From: BACL27 sp964203235
Lineage (GTDB): Bacteria; Actinomycetota; Acidimicrobiia; Acidimicrobiales; Ilumatobacteraceae
Length of the DNA stretch: 64,000 nucleotides
Direction: 5' to 3'
NCBI GenBank assembly: GCA_964203235.1
Contig: CAXNLE010000001.1
Span: 558,001 to 622,000, forward strand
The notes under the pieces are model-generated. The model was not told where the DNA came from. It saw only the letters and a program-made list of their open reading frames with translations, and searched no databases. Every line of letters begins with the position of its first letter. The stretch's first letter is position 1. Made by a program: the position numbers and the translations under genes. This document shows positions 15,685-25,070 of this stretch, one piece after another.

Positions 15685-18600
15685 TGGGTGATTCGTTCAC
15701 TCATCTCCATGTTCATACAGAATTCTCAATGCTTGACGGAGCGTCGCGTCTTGACGAACTTGTTGATTGTGCGGTCAATGATTCGCAAAAAGCGTTAGGA
15801 ATCACAGATCACGGCAACATGTATGGTGTTATCGATTTTTATAAAGAGTGCACCAAACGTGGAATCAAACCGATAATCGGCACAGAGGCCTACATGGCTT
15901 TTGAAACACGAACTGAGCGCCCAACTCGTCGCGGAAAACTAGACGACAGCGGAGGTGACACCGAAGCTGGGAAAAAACTTTACTATCACTTAACTTTGCT
16001 CGCCGAGAATAACACTGGATATCAAAATCTAATTCAGCTGGCTAGTTTGGCTTTTCTTGAGGGCTACTACTACCAACCAAGAATGGATTGGGAGTTGTTA
16101 ACCAAATATCACGAAGGTTTGATCGCAACTTCTGGCTGTTTGGGTGGTCATGTTTTGCAAGCACTTAAAAATGGCAAAGAAGATGAGGCCTTAAAAACTG
16201 CTGCTCGACTTCAAGATATTTTTGGAAAAGATAATTTTTTTATCGAGTTACAAGATCACGGGATTCCATTACAGATTGAAACAAATCCGAAATTGATTGA
16301 GATTAGTAAAAAACTTGGTGCTCCGTTACTGGCAACAAACGACTGTCATTACACTCATCGCGAAGACAGTCATTCTCACGACGCATTGTTGTGTGTGCAA
16401 ACCGGTTGCACAATTGCTGATCCGAATCGTTTGAAATTTGAAGGCCAAGAGCACTATTTGAAATCTGCAAAAGAAATGCGCTGGCTGTTTCGTGAACAAA
16501 TAACTGCGTGCGACAACACGTTGTGGATCGCCGAGCGGGCAAAAGTTCAGATCGATTTTGGAGTACCAGTGCTGCCTGATTTTCCAATCCCTGAAGGGTT
16601 TGCAGATGACCACGCATATCTAGAGCATCTGACATGGCTTGGCGCCAAACAGCGATGGGGTGAAAAACTTCCGGCTGATGTTGTTGAGCGCCTCGCCTAT
16701 GAACTTTTAACAATTAAAACGATGGGTTTCAGTTCGTATTTCTTGATTGTTTGGGATCTTGTTCGCTATGCCCGAGAGCAATCAATTCGCGTCGGACCAG
16801 GTCGTGGTTCGGCGGCGGGTTGCGCTGTTGCATATTCGTTACGGATCACTGATCTTGACCCAATTCGCTATGACTTGCTTTTTGAACGGTTCTTGAATCC
16901 TGGGCGTCGCAGCATGCCTGATATCGACATGGACTTTGACTCGCGATATCGCGATGAGATGATTCGTTACGCCTCAACAAAATACGGTCGTGATCATGTT
17001 GCGCAGATTATTACCTTTGGCACGATTAAGGCCCGCAACTCGGTGCGCGATGCAGCGAGAGTCCTCGGATTCCCTTATGGATTAGGCGACAAGATTGCCA
17101 AGTTGATGCCACCCGTTGTGATGGGTCGCGATACGCCTCTTAAATATTGTTTTGAAGAAGATGAGAAGCATTTGTCGGGGTACAAAGCAGCGAGTGAGCT
17201 GCGAGCGCTGTATGACCTGGATCCTGATGTAAAACGAGTCATAGATGTCGCCCGCGGTCTTGAAGGGTTAAAAAGAAATGTTGGTATTCATGCTGCGGCA
17301 GTAGTAATCACCAAAGAAAAACTCACTCAGTATTTGCCGATTCAACGAAAAGCCGAGTCGGGTCAAGACGCCGAACTTGCACCAATCGTTACGCAATACG
17401 AAATGCATGCCGTCGAAGAACTTGGTCTTTTGAAAATGGATATTCTCGGCTTAAGAAACTTAGACGTAATTACAGATACGAATAAAATGATTCAAGAATT
17501 GCGTGATCCTGATTTTGATATTGACAAAGTTTTGTTTGATGATAAGAAGACTTTCGAGTTATTGCGTCGCGGTGACACAATCGGTGTATTCCAACTTGAG
17601 TCAACAAATATTCGCGCATTGGTTCGCAGTATGGTGCCGAGCACCTTGGATGACTTGGCGGCAATTGTTGCGCTGTATCGACCAGGGCCAATGGCAGCGA
17701 ATATGCATAATGACTATGCGGATTTTAAGAATGGTCGAAAACAGCCAGAGTTATTTCACCCCGACGCACAAGAATTACTAGGTGATACATATGGTTTGAT
17801 GATTTACCAAGAAAGCATGATGCGTGTTGCTCAAAAATTCGCGGGTTACAGTCTTGAAAAAGCAGACGACTTGCGCAAGGCGTGCGGCAAAAAGAATCGC
17901 GACGATATGGCCAAACAGCGTGTGAGTTTTGAGAGTGGTTGCGTTGACATGGGTTACGGACCCGTTTTAGGCGAAAAACTATTTGATTCAATTGAGCATT
18001 TTGCTGACTACGCATTTGGTAAGAGTCATGCTTACGGTTACGGCTTTCTCGCGTATCAAACTGCGTATCTCAAGGCACATTATCCGGTCGAGTACATCGC
18101 ATGTCTACTGACAAGTGTTAAAGCAAACTATGACCGTGCAGCAGTGTTTCTTGCCGACGCTCGAGCCAGTGACATTGTTGTGCGAACTCCAGATATCAAC
18201 ACATCAGGAGTTGACTTTGTGCCGGTCATTGATGGAGATCAGAAAGTAATCAGTTTCGGGTTGTCGGCGATTCGCAATGTTGGCGAAGCTTTAATTTCTC
18301 ATTTAGTTGAATATCGACTTAATAATCAGCCGTTCACCTCTTTCTACGATTTTGCTGACCGTGCACCAATTTCGACGCTTAATAAGCGAACTGTTGAATC
18401 TCTAATCAAGGCTGGTGCATTTGACTCGCTGGGCCACCCGCGTAAGGGATTGCTTGCAGTATTTGAACCGATAATTGAAAACACTTTGCTACGTCGCCGT
18501 GAGCGCGATCAAGGGGTGATGAGTCTGTTCGGCGACAACGATGATTCTGGGTCTGGTTATTCTGAGCGAATAGAGATTCCTCAAATTAATTATGAGAAGT

Positions 18601-19208
18601 CAGAACAACTAAAAATTGAACGTGAGATGCTCGGGCTGTATGTCTCTGATCACCCATTGCGTGGAGTTGAAGGTCAATTACGACGAAAAGTTGAGTGTTC
18701 GTTGATTGATCTAGAAGAAAAACCAGATGGTGCATTCTTGAAACTAGGCGGAGTAATCACTTCTGTTGACCGTAAGTTCACGCGCAAAGGTGCACAAATG
18801 GCAATTCTAAAAATTGAAGATTTGCAAGGTTCGATTGAAGTTACCGTATTTCCAAAAACTTATGAAAAATTCGGTCATTTAATTGAAGAAGACAAGATCG
18901 TCTTAGTGCGTGGTCGACTTGATCGACGTGATGAATCTTTGATTGCGTTCAATGCTCAAGAGATTCAAATTGTCGAACCGATGCGGGCGAGTGATTTGAG
19001 TGTGCATATTGACATGCCAGGTGTTTCGCCATCGCCAGAAGATCTCAACGAGTTGCGAGATTTATTGCGTGAGCACACTGGGCATACACCAGTTCAATTG
19101 CATATCGGTGCGACCGCGTTGCGCCTGCCCGATGAGTTTAACGTTGACATTGATCGCGTAATGGGAAGACTGCGTGCGTCTTACGGTGACAGCGTTTATA
19201 TCGGTTAA
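15684..19208 (+). CDS. dnaE: DNA polymerase III alpha subunit (replicative DnaE1)
   Basis: This is the chromosomal replicase of 1174 residues, the usual DnaE1 length. The N-terminal PHP domain (HLHVHTEFSMLDG, ITDHGNMYG, GTEAYM, TNDCHYTHRED) keeps the histidines and acids that make it a proofreading 3'-5' exonuclease in Mycobacterium DnaE1; activity here is inferred. The polymerase core has VGPGRGSAAGC and the catalytic PDIDMDFD (about 412-419), then the palm/finger and helix-hairpin-helix regions. The C-terminal OB fold starts near residue 1000 (GGVITSVDRKFTRKGAQMAIL). It overlaps bpa by one base (TAATG). Confidence 0.97.
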   Translation: MGDSFTHLHVHTEFSMLDGASRLDELVDCAVNDSQKALGITDHGNMYGVIDFYKECTKRGIKPIIGTEAYMAFETRTERPTRRGKLDDSGGDTEAGKKLYYHLTLLAENNTGYQNLIQLASLAFLEGYYYQPRMDWELLTKYHEGLIATSGCLGGHVLQALKNGKEDEALKTAARLQDIFGKDNFFIELQDHGIPLQIETNPKLIEISKKLGAPLLATNDCHYTHREDSHSHDALLCVQTGCTIADPNRLKFEGQEHYLKSAKEMRWLFREQITACDNTLWIAERAKVQIDFGVPVLPDFPIPEGFADDHAYLEHLTWLGAKQRWGEKLPADVVERLAYELLTIKTMGFSSYFLIVWDLVRYAREQSIRVGPGRGSAAGCAVAYSLRITDLDPIRYDLLFERFLNPGRRSMPDIDMDFDSRYRDEMIRYASTKYGRDHVAQIITFGTIKARNSVRDAARVLGFPYGLGDKIAKLMPPVVMGRDTPLKYCFEEDEKHLSGYKAASELRALYDLDPDVKRVIDVARGLEGLKRNVGIHAAAVVITKEKLTQYLPIQRKAESGQDAELAPIVTQYEMHAVEELGLLKMDILGLRNLDVITDTNKMIQELRDPDFDIDKVLFDDKKTFELLRRGDTIGVFQLESTNIRALVRSMVPSTLDDLAAIVALYRPGPMAANMHNDYADFKNGRKQPELFHPDAQELLGDTYGLMIYQESMMRVAQKFAGYSLEKADDLRKACGKKNRDDMAKQRVSFESGCVDMGYGPVLGEKLFDSIEHFADYAFGKSHAYGYGFLAYQTAYLKAHYPVEYIACLLTSVKANYDRAAVFLADARASDIVVRTPDINTSGVDFVPVIDGDQKVISFGLSAIRNVGEALISHLVEYRLNNQPFTSFYDFADRAPISTLNKRTVESLIKAGAFDSLGHPRKGLLAVFEPIIENTLLRRRERDQGVMSLFGDNDDSGSGYSERIEIPQINYEKSEQLKIEREMLGLYVSDHPLRGVEGQLRRKVECSLIDLEEKPDGAFLKLGGVITSVDRKFTRKGAQMAILKIEDLQGSIEVTVFPKTYEKFGHLIEEDKIVLVRGRLDRRDESLIAFNAQEIQIVEPMRASDLSVHIDMPGVSPSPEDLNELRDLLREHTGHTPVQLHIGATALRLPDEFNVDIDRVMGRLRASYGDSVYIG

Positions 19209-19248
19209 ATAATTCAATTGCAGTTAATTAAGCCGTCTCATCGGAATT

Positions 19249-19254
19249 TAGCCT
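19249..19254 (+). promoter_or_regulatory. Putative -10 element upstream of the gene at 19279
   Basis: TAGCCT lies 24 bases before the ATG, with a GAGG (19271-19274) between them: a leadered arrangement with a short 5' UTR. Confidence 0.3.
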
Positions 19255-19278
19255 TTTTGCTGGCAGAATAGAGGTGTT

Positions 19279-19935
19279 ATGTCGCTCGTTGTCAAGACCA
19301 AAGATGCCTCGCAATTAACCGATACTGATCTTGACGAACTCGCATCAATGGGCGGTTCATTCGGAATCGGCGCAATTTCAAAAGCAAAAGAAGATTGGGT
19401 TTTGTTCGCCAGTGCGCGACTTGAAAACAAGTTGCATGGTTTTATGTTTTCAACGCTTGAGCGAATTGGTGGAACGCCGTGTGTGTTGTTGGGCATGCTG
19501 AGTGTCAAACCGACAACGAAACGAGATCAGATTCTAAAAGGCCTAATGGGTGAGGCATATCATCGTGCGCTGATGGCGTTTCCAGACGAAGACGTTGTCG
19601 TTGGGTCGCGATTCATTGACTCTGATGCGCTCGAGGCGTTCAAGTCACTTACAGAAATGATTCCTCGACCTGATCACAAGGCAGTCGGCGAAGAGCGTGC
19701 TTGGGGTCGCCGTTTGGCCCGTCGTTTTGGTTGCGAATCGACTTATGACGAACAATCATTTGTGATCAAGAGCAATGGTCAAAGCGGATTTATGGATTTC
19801 AAATCGCTTAAACCAGGTAAGGCTCCTGCGGATATTAATGCAATGTTTAAGACCGTTTCGGCAAAGAAGGCTGGCGTGCTCGTGGTGCACGGCTGGACAA
19901 TGACCGAAAATCTTTTGAAGCTCGGCAAACACTAA
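19279..19935 (+). CDS. Uncharacterised protein, possibly GNAT-like
   Basis: I do not recognise this 218-residue protein with certainty. The order of segments (FGIGAISKAKEDWVLFASARL, LHGFMFSTLERIGGTPCVLLGMLSVKP, RDQILKGLMGEAYHRALMAFPDEDVVVGSRF) resembles the beta-strand/acetyl-CoA loop/helix layout of GNAT acetyltransferases. The canonical RGxG loop is not evident. The C-terminal part has a basic WGRRLARRFG stretch. No signal peptide or membrane helix is seen. GAGG 4 bases before the ATG supports the start. It is 10 bases from the nitroreductase gene and probably cotranscribed. Confidence 0.6.
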   Translation: MSLVVKTKDASQLTDTDLDELASMGGSFGIGAISKAKEDWVLFASARLENKLHGFMFSTLERIGGTPCVLLGMLSVKPTTKRDQILKGLMGEAYHRALMAFPDEDVVVGSRFIDSDALEAFKSLTEMIPRPDHKAVGEERAWGRRLARRFGCESTYDEQSFVIKSNGQSGFMDFKSLKPGKAPADINAMFKTVSAKKAGVLVVHGWTMTENLLKLGKH

Positions 19936-19945
19936 GAGTTCTGCC

Positions 19946-20596
19946 GTGCAGTTTGCGGACTGTGTTCGCTCGCGCAAGATGGTGCGATCTTTTCGCAACG
20001 ATCCAGTCGCACCAGAATTAATTGAGCGGATAGTTGATCTCGCATCGCGGGCACCTTCAGCGGGCAAGACACAAGGTTGGCATTTTTTGGTATTGCAAGA
20101 CAGTGAAACCTCTAAGTTTTGGGATACAACATTGCCCGCTAAAAAGCGTTCTACATTTAAATGGAGACATTTACTTGATGCGCCAATCATTGGCTTAGTT
20201 TTTGCTGACTCGTCGGCTTATGTCGCGCGATATAGCGAGCCGGATAAATCTTCAACAGGTTTAGGTGCTGGTGAATCAAGTTGGCCAACTCCATATTGGA
20301 CAGTGGATGCATCGTTCGCAACGATGACACTATTGTTAGCGGCCCATGATCTAGGGCTTGGCGCACTGTTTTTTGCGGTGTTCTCTGGCGAGGCCGAATT
20401 GCGAAATCTATTAAGCGTGCCGCAAGATTTACAATTGATCGGCGCAGTGGCGATGGGTTGGCCACGAACTAGCGACATAAGTGGCGCCAGCTCGAGTGTT
20501 GCCAGTTCGAGTATTGATAGCTCGAGTGCAAAAGGTTTGAGCGCAAGGCGCATGAGACGTACCCCAGAACAAATCACACATTTTGGAAAGTGGTAA
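19946..20596 (+). CDS. Nitroreductase-family flavoprotein
   Basis: This 216-residue FMN-dependent oxidoreductase has the N-terminal SRKMVRSFRNDPVAPELIERIVDLASRAPSAGKTQGWHFLV, which binds the FMN phosphate. ASFATMTLLLAAHDLGLGALFFAVF is the dimer-core helix, and a conserved QLIGAVAMGWP follows. The substrate is unknown. It starts with GTG. An unusual Ser-rich insert with three pentapeptide repeats (SSSVA, SSSID, SSSAK) lies before the basic C-terminal ARRMRRTPEQITH. It is convergent with the DUF255 gene, separated by 2 bases. Confidence 0.85.
   Translation: MQFADCVRSRKMVRSFRNDPVAPELIERIVDLASRAPSAGKTQGWHFLVLQDSETSKFWDTTLPAKKRSTFKWRHLLDAPIIGLVFADSSAYVARYSEPDKSSTGLGAGESSWPTPYWTVDASFATMTLLLAAHDLGLGALFFAVFSGEAELRNLLSVPQDLQLIGAVAMGWPRTSDISGASSSVASSSIDSSSAKGLSARRMRRTPEQITHFGKW
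20486..20530 (+). repeat. Three 15-base imperfect repeats in the nitroreductase gene
   Basis: Units 20486-20500, 20501-20515 and 20516-20530 share the core ag(c/t)tcgagt and encode a Ser-rich pentapeptide each. Confidence 0.8.
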
Positions 20597-20598
20597 AA

Positions 20599-22593
20599 CT
20601 AGTTTAAAACTGTGCGTAAAGCCGTTTTAAGTTCGTCAATAGTTGATGCTGGAGCAGCACAGGTATAGTTCTGGCAAACAAATGCAAAGCCCTCGGGCCG
20701 GTCATTCCATATCGGTGAATCATATTTTTCACCCCAGGCGACTACCGCTGTCGGTAGCCAATTTTTTTGTAATTCTTTTAACAAATCTGCGCGAGATCCT
20801 GTCACTGCAATTTCGGTAACCCCAACATCCTGTAGATGTATTGCGTTAATCAAGTTAGAAAATGCGCTTGGTGCACTTGCTGCAATTCTTGAAAACAACC
20901 GCAAAATATTCAACGCGGCATCATGATATTTCTTGTCGCCAGTTAATGCGCTAAGACGCAGCATTGCTAGTGCAGCAGTTGAATTGGCAGAGGGCGTTGC
21001 ATTGTCAAGTAAATCTTTTTGTCGAACAATTAATTGTTCGGCATCGTTGGCAATCGTAAAAAGGCCAAAATTTGTTGAGTCCCAGTAATTACTGAGAAGT
21101 TGGTCGGCAACATCGCAAGCGTGAGTTATCCAAGTTGATTTGCCCGTCGCTTCACCAAGTCGTGTGAAGGCATCAACCAGATTCGCCAAGTCACTGGCTA
21201 GTGCGCGATGTCGGGCCTGTGGCACCCCAGATTCTTGCCAACTTCGAAGCCACCGACCGTTTTCGTCACGCAATTCGCGAAGCATGAACTCACCATTTTG
21301 TTGCGCAGCATCAAGCCAATCTTGGCGGTCAAATAACACTGCCGCCTCGACAAGCGAAGATGTCATCATCGCGTTCCATTCGGTTAAGACCTTGTCGTCA
21401 AGTAATGGCCAAATACGTAGCGAGCGAGCCTTGAGCAACAGACTTCGAATTTCGTCAACCTCACTGGTGCGTTTAAATTCTCCACGGTGGTTTAAGCGTG
21501 CGGGAATATTTGATCCTTCAAAGTTGCCAGCGGCAGTAATTTCGTACCATTGAAGTGCGGTATCAACTAATTCTGCAGGAAGAATTTCTCGTATCTGTGC
21601 AGGTGTAAAGACATAAAAGTGTCCCTCATGAGAGTGACCATGTTCATCAAGTGAGTCAGCATCTTGGGCGCTAAAAAATCCGCCGTTGTCGTGTCGTAAA
21701 TCGCGTAAAAGATATTCAATTGTTTCTTCAACGACTTGGCGCCACCTCGGTTGATTGAACACAACTGCAGCATGTGTATAGACACGAACCAGCAGGGCCT
21801 GGTCGTAGAGCATCTTTTCGAAATGGGGCACCAGCCATTTTTCGTCGACGCTGTAGCGCGAAAATCCACCACCCAGATGATCATACATTCCGCCTGAAGC
21901 CATCGCATCCAGAGTCGTTGTCAACATATTTCGAGTCGCTGGGCTGCCATCGTTCAGAAAACTCCGTAGCAGCAAATCAAGGCTCATTGTGCTGGGAAAC
22001 TTTGGTGCGCCACCGAAACCGCCCCAATTGGCATCAAAAGTTTGATTCAGCCCAGCAACTGCTTGATGAAACAGATCGATGGTTGGCAAAGTTTCGTCTG
22101 GCTTGATTTGTGCGGTTCTATCTAGAGATTCAACGAGCGCCGAAATATTGTTGTCGATATCGTCGCGTCGATTGTGCCAGGCATCATTAATTGCATTCAT
22201 TAATTGAATGAACGACGGTTTCGGAAAGTACGTTCCACCAAAAAAAGGCCGACCATCTGGTGTCATAAAAACAGTCATTGGCCATCCGCCACGACCAGAC
22301 ATCGCCTGCACTGCGTCCATATACAAGGCGTCAATATCAGGTCGTTCTTCGCGGTCTACTTTGATATTTACGAACAGTTCGTTCATTAAATTTGCGGTTT
22401 CATTATCTTCAAAGCATTCGTGAGCCATGACATGGCACCAATGGCAAGCCGAATATCCCACTGATAGCAAAACTGGAACATTGCGTTGACGTGCTAGTTC
22501 AAATGCTTCGTGCCCCCAACTAAACCAATCAACTGGGTTATCTTTGTGCTGGCGTAAGTACGGGCTCGTTTCATTTGCGAGACGGTTTGTCAT
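20599..22593 (-). CDS. Thioredoxin-domain DUF255 protein (YyaL/SPATA20 family)
   Basis: The 664-residue protein has an N-terminal thioredoxin-like domain (about 1-165) with NETSPYLRQHKDNPVDWFSWG, YSACHWCHVMAHECF (a CxxC active-site pair) and NIKVDREERPDID. Alpha/alpha-barrel repeats resembling glycosidase or epimerase folds follow (GGFGGAPKFPSTM, GGMYDHLGGGFSRYSVDEKWLVPHFEKMLYDQ, FFSAQDADSLDEHGHSHEGHFYV). The family is widespread and its function is not established. The gene lies 4 bases downstream of the subtilase gene, so the fabI-subtilase-DUF255 order suggests one transcript. Confidence 0.9.
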   Translation of the reverse strand: MTNRLANETSPYLRQHKDNPVDWFSWGHEAFELARQRNVPVLLSVGYSACHWCHVMAHECFEDNETANLMNELFVNIKVDREERPDIDALYMDAVQAMSGRGGWPMTVFMTPDGRPFFGGTYFPKPSFIQLMNAINDAWHNRRDDIDNNISALVESLDRTAQIKPDETLPTIDLFHQAVAGLNQTFDANWGGFGGAPKFPSTMSLDLLLRSFLNDGSPATRNMLTTTLDAMASGGMYDHLGGGFSRYSVDEKWLVPHFEKMLYDQALLVRVYTHAAVVFNQPRWRQVVEETIEYLLRDLRHDNGGFFSAQDADSLDEHGHSHEGHFYVFTPAQIREILPAELVDTALQWYEITAAGNFEGSNIPARLNHRGEFKRTSEVDEIRSLLLKARSLRIWPLLDDKVLTEWNAMMTSSLVEAAVLFDRQDWLDAAQQNGEFMLRELRDENGRWLRSWQESGVPQARHRALASDLANLVDAFTRLGEATGKSTWITHACDVADQLLSNYWDSTNFGLFTIANDAEQLIVRQKDLLDNATPSANSTAALAMLRLSALTGDKKYHDAALNILRLFSRIAASAPSAFSNLINAIHLQDVGVTEIAVTGSRADLLKELQKNWLPTAVVAWGEKYDSPIWNDRPEGFAFVCQNYTCAAPASTIDELKTALRTVLN

Positions 22594-22597
22594 TCAC

Positions 22598-24157
22598 TCA
22601 CACTTCAATCTTTTCGATGATGTTGATCGACACTTTGCTGCTCAACTTCGGCAATTGATCTTTGGCTGAAGAAGTAACGCGCAACAGACACGTGCCAATT
22701 TTATTGAAGACAACTGACGATTTGTTTTGAATCGCACATGGGCCAGAAATGATTTTCAAATTTAATTTACCATTTGAAGCACTTTCAAAGAGATTACTTA
22801 TTGTGATATTTGATCCAACTTCAATTGCTGTTGACGAGGCCCACACGCCAGTAACCCTTTTTGTCGTCGCCGAGAATCTAATCTGCGGGGTTCCACCGAG
22901 AGTGATCAGGCTTCCAAGTCGCAAAAACAAACCAAGGTCATCAGCAGTCGGCGTGTACGAAAGTTCTTGTGCGCGTGCAATCGATATGCAATCAACTGGT
23001 ATCACGACCGTGGCGCTACCAGGTGAACTACAACGGAACCATTGCAATCGTTCTGATGGTGGCAACTGCATCGTGTTGGCGAGAATCTCGACGCCCATTT
23101 GAGCAACAGGCGAGAATGTTGGGTATGCAATTTCATCGGCAAAATAACCTAGGGCTTTAAATATCGCGTACACATTTACGAGTCCTGCGCCAAATGTGTC
23201 ATCTCGGCCTGGTTCGCCAATATCTGTCGCTGTTGCGACAATCACTTCGCGAACTTGAACTGCAGTCATTGTTGGGTTGGCTGAGATGACTAGCGCAGCA
23301 ATACCGCTAACAAATGCTGTAGCCATTGATGTGCCGTTCATCGTGACATAAGGTTCGCCCGCGGCAGCACAACTGCGTGTGGCGTCAACGCGAGAACCGA
23401 AACGAATCGTCGAACAAATTCCGATTCCTGGTGCCGTTACGTCGATATAACTGCCACGTTGTGCGAATGATGGAGAAGTCATAGTTTGATCGGTCGCAGT
23501 TACCGCCAAAGTTAAATCGTTGCCTGCAGGATATGTAACACCTGCGTTCGGCCCAGCATTACCTGCGGCAGCGACGACAAGAACATTATTGTCTGCGGCA
23601 TATTGAATCGCACTTCGAAGTTGTTCGGTTTGTCCGATTCCGCCTAGCGAAAGATTAATAACTCGCGCGCCAACTTCTACGGCGTATCGAATTGCAAGGG
23701 CGACGTCAGCCTCTGAGCCGTCACCATTTGAGTCAAGAACTCTGATCGGAAGAATTTTTGCGTCTGGTGCGACGCCCGCGACACCGATGTCATTGTTGGC
23801 TTGTGCCGCAATGATGCCAGCGACATGGGTTCCATGACCATTTGGGTCGACATCGTTTGCGCCGTCAGTTGAGCGACCACGGATTATTGAGCGACCCGGC
23901 GAAAGATTTGCCGTGATATCTGCGTTGGGCCCAGAGCCCGAGTCAATTACGGCGACTAAAACATTTTTGCCTGTAGAGACACTCCAAACTTGGTTCGCAT
24001 GAACGATTTGTAATCCCCATTGCGATTCATAGCCGACATCAACGCCGAGTGCCTCAACCTGAGTTGAAGCAAATGCACCGCTCGGAAAACTTACGATAAT
24101 CAAAACTGCTGAGATTGTTTGAACGAGTTGCTTTCGTAACTGTATTACATTTTTCAA
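22598..24157 (-). CDS. Secreted subtilisin-like serine protease (S8)
   Basis: A TTG start directly abuts the fabI TAA. Residues 1-30 are a signal peptide (basic start, hydrophobic core, AFA cleavage site). The S8 catalytic triad is complete: Asp about 72 in AVIDSG, His about 108 in NGHGTHVAGI, Ser about 277 in NGTSMAT, with NLSLGG and the oxyanion Asn in AAAGNAG. Only about 40 residues separate the signal from the catalytic domain, so the usual I9 propeptide of 70 or more residues is missing. Residues about 345-519 are a beta-rich tail with low similarity and no wall-sorting signal or membrane anchor. The product is probably released outside the cell. Confidence 0.88.
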   Translation of the reverse strand: MKNVIQLRKQLVQTISAVLIIVSFPSGAFASTQVEALGVDVGYESQWGLQIVHANQVWSVSTGKNVLVAVIDSGSGPNADITANLSPGRSIIRGRSTDGANDVDPNGHGTHVAGIIAAQANNDIGVAGVAPDAKILPIRVLDSNGDGSEADVALAIRYAVEVGARVINLSLGGIGQTEQLRSAIQYAADNNVLVVAAAGNAGPNAGVTYPAGNDLTLAVTATDQTMTSPSFAQRGSYIDVTAPGIGICSTIRFGSRVDATRSCAAAGEPYVTMNGTSMATAFVSGIAALVISANPTMTAVQVREVIVATATDIGEPGRDDTFGAGLVNVYAIFKALGYFADEIAYPTFSPVAQMGVEILANTMQLPPSERLQWFRCSSPGSATVVIPVDCISIARAQELSYTPTADDLGLFLRLGSLITLGGTPQIRFSATTKRVTGVWASSTAIEVGSNITISNLFESASNGKLNLKIISGPCAIQNKSSVVFNKIGTCLLRVTSSAKDQLPKLSSKVSINIIEKIEV

Positions 24158-24934
24158 TTAGGCACCCATCGCGTGGAAACCGCCATCCACATGAACTATC
24201 TCTCCGGTAGTTGCAGGAAACCAGTCACTGAGCATTGCTACACAACTACGCGCGACACTGTTTGAATTGTTTACATCCCACCCGAGGGGTGCGCGTTCGG
24301 CCCAGATGTCTTCAAACGATCCAAATGTCGGTATCGATTTTGCCGCCATTGTACGAATCGGGCCAGCAGCAATTAAATTGCATCGAATTTGTTTGGCGCC
24401 AAGAGCCTTTGCTAAATATCTGTTGGTGCTTTCAAGTGCAGATTTGGCGACCCCCATCCAGTTGTAGGCGGGCCATGCGACAGTGTTGTCGAAGTCGAGT
24501 CCAACAATTGAGCCACCAGCAGTCATCAACGGAGCAAATGACTCCGCGAGTGTCTTCAATGAATATGCCGAAATTTGCATTGCTACGGCAACATCTGCCC
24601 AAGTCGCAGCCATGAAATCATCACCAAGACACGCAGCAGGTGCAAAGCCAATTGAATGCAAGACTCCGTCAACGCGAGCAGACGAGCCAAAATGCTGTTT
24701 CACGGTGTTGCGCGCGCTCTCAACATGCGAATCAACAGTCACGTCAAATTCGACTACAGGCGCTGGCTTTTCTAACTTGCGAGCCGTGCGCTCGGTGATT
24801 GACAAACCACGTCCCGCTCCAGTTAAAACAATATTTGCGCCTTCACTCTGAGCCAGTTGAGCGACGCCAAATGCTAATGAAGCATCGGTTAGCACCCCGG
24901 ATATGACAATGTTTTTCCCATCAAGAATTCCCAT
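24158..24934 (-). CDS. fabI: Enoyl-[acyl-carrier-protein] reductase (NADH), FabI/InhA type
   Basis: It performs the last reduction of fatty-acid elongation. The 258-residue short-chain dehydrogenase starts with GKNIVISGVLTDASLAFGVAQLAQSEGA, the FabI/InhA form of the dinucleotide loop. It contains VLHSIGFAP and the Tyr/Lys pair in YNWMGVAKSALE (about 155-166), then RCNLIAAGPIRT and TTGEIVHVDGGFHAMGA. InhA is the target of isoniazid and triclosan in mycobacteria. It leads a minus-strand group and is divergent from npdG across 127-136 bases. TACCGT 7 bases before the ATG suggests a leaderless mRNA. Confidence 0.95.
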   Translation of the reverse strand: MGILDGKNIVISGVLTDASLAFGVAQLAQSEGANIVLTGAGRGLSITERTARKLEKPAPVVEFDVTVDSHVESARNTVKQHFGSSARVDGVLHSIGFAPAACLGDDFMAATWADVAVAMQISAYSLKTLAESFAPLMTAGGSIVGLDFDNTVAWPAYNWMGVAKSALESTNRYLAKALGAKQIRCNLIAAGPIRTMAAKSIPTFGSFEDIWAERAPLGWDVNNSNSVARSCVAMLSDWFPATTGEIVHVDGGFHAMGA

Positions 24935-24941
24935 GCCTTAA

Positions 24942-24947
24942 ACGGTA
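24942..24947 (-). promoter_or_regulatory. Putative -10 element for leaderless fabI transcript
   Basis: On the minus strand TACCGT is followed by 7 bases and the ATG. The divergent fabI/npdG gap also holds two 8-bp palindromes (24976-24983 and 25013-25020), whose significance is unclear. Confidence 0.4.
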
Positions 24948-25056
24948 GTTGGTTGAAACCTGTTTATTTACATTGCATCGATGTTGTGTCTCTATTTATC
25001 CAGGGTTAATCGACACGTGTGGTAGGTACATCTAGTAAATACATATCTCAAGTAAG

Positions 25057-25062
25057 TAGTCT
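25057..25062 (+). promoter_or_regulatory. Putative -10 element for leaderless npdG transcript
   Basis: TAGTCT lies 8 bases before ATG 25071, which helps choose that ATG over the TTG at 25062 (inside this element). Confidence 0.4.
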
Positions 25063-25070
25063 TGCCAGTC

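Noticed and set aside
20596..20605. AAACTAGTTT palindrome between convergent genes
   Set aside because: A 10-bp A/T-rich palindrome without loop or U-run; too weak to call a terminator and it overlaps both gene ends.
24976..25020. CATCGATG and ACACGTGT palindromes in the fabI/npdG gap as operators
   Set aside because: Eight-base palindromes are expected by chance at this frequency and neither is repeated nearby.
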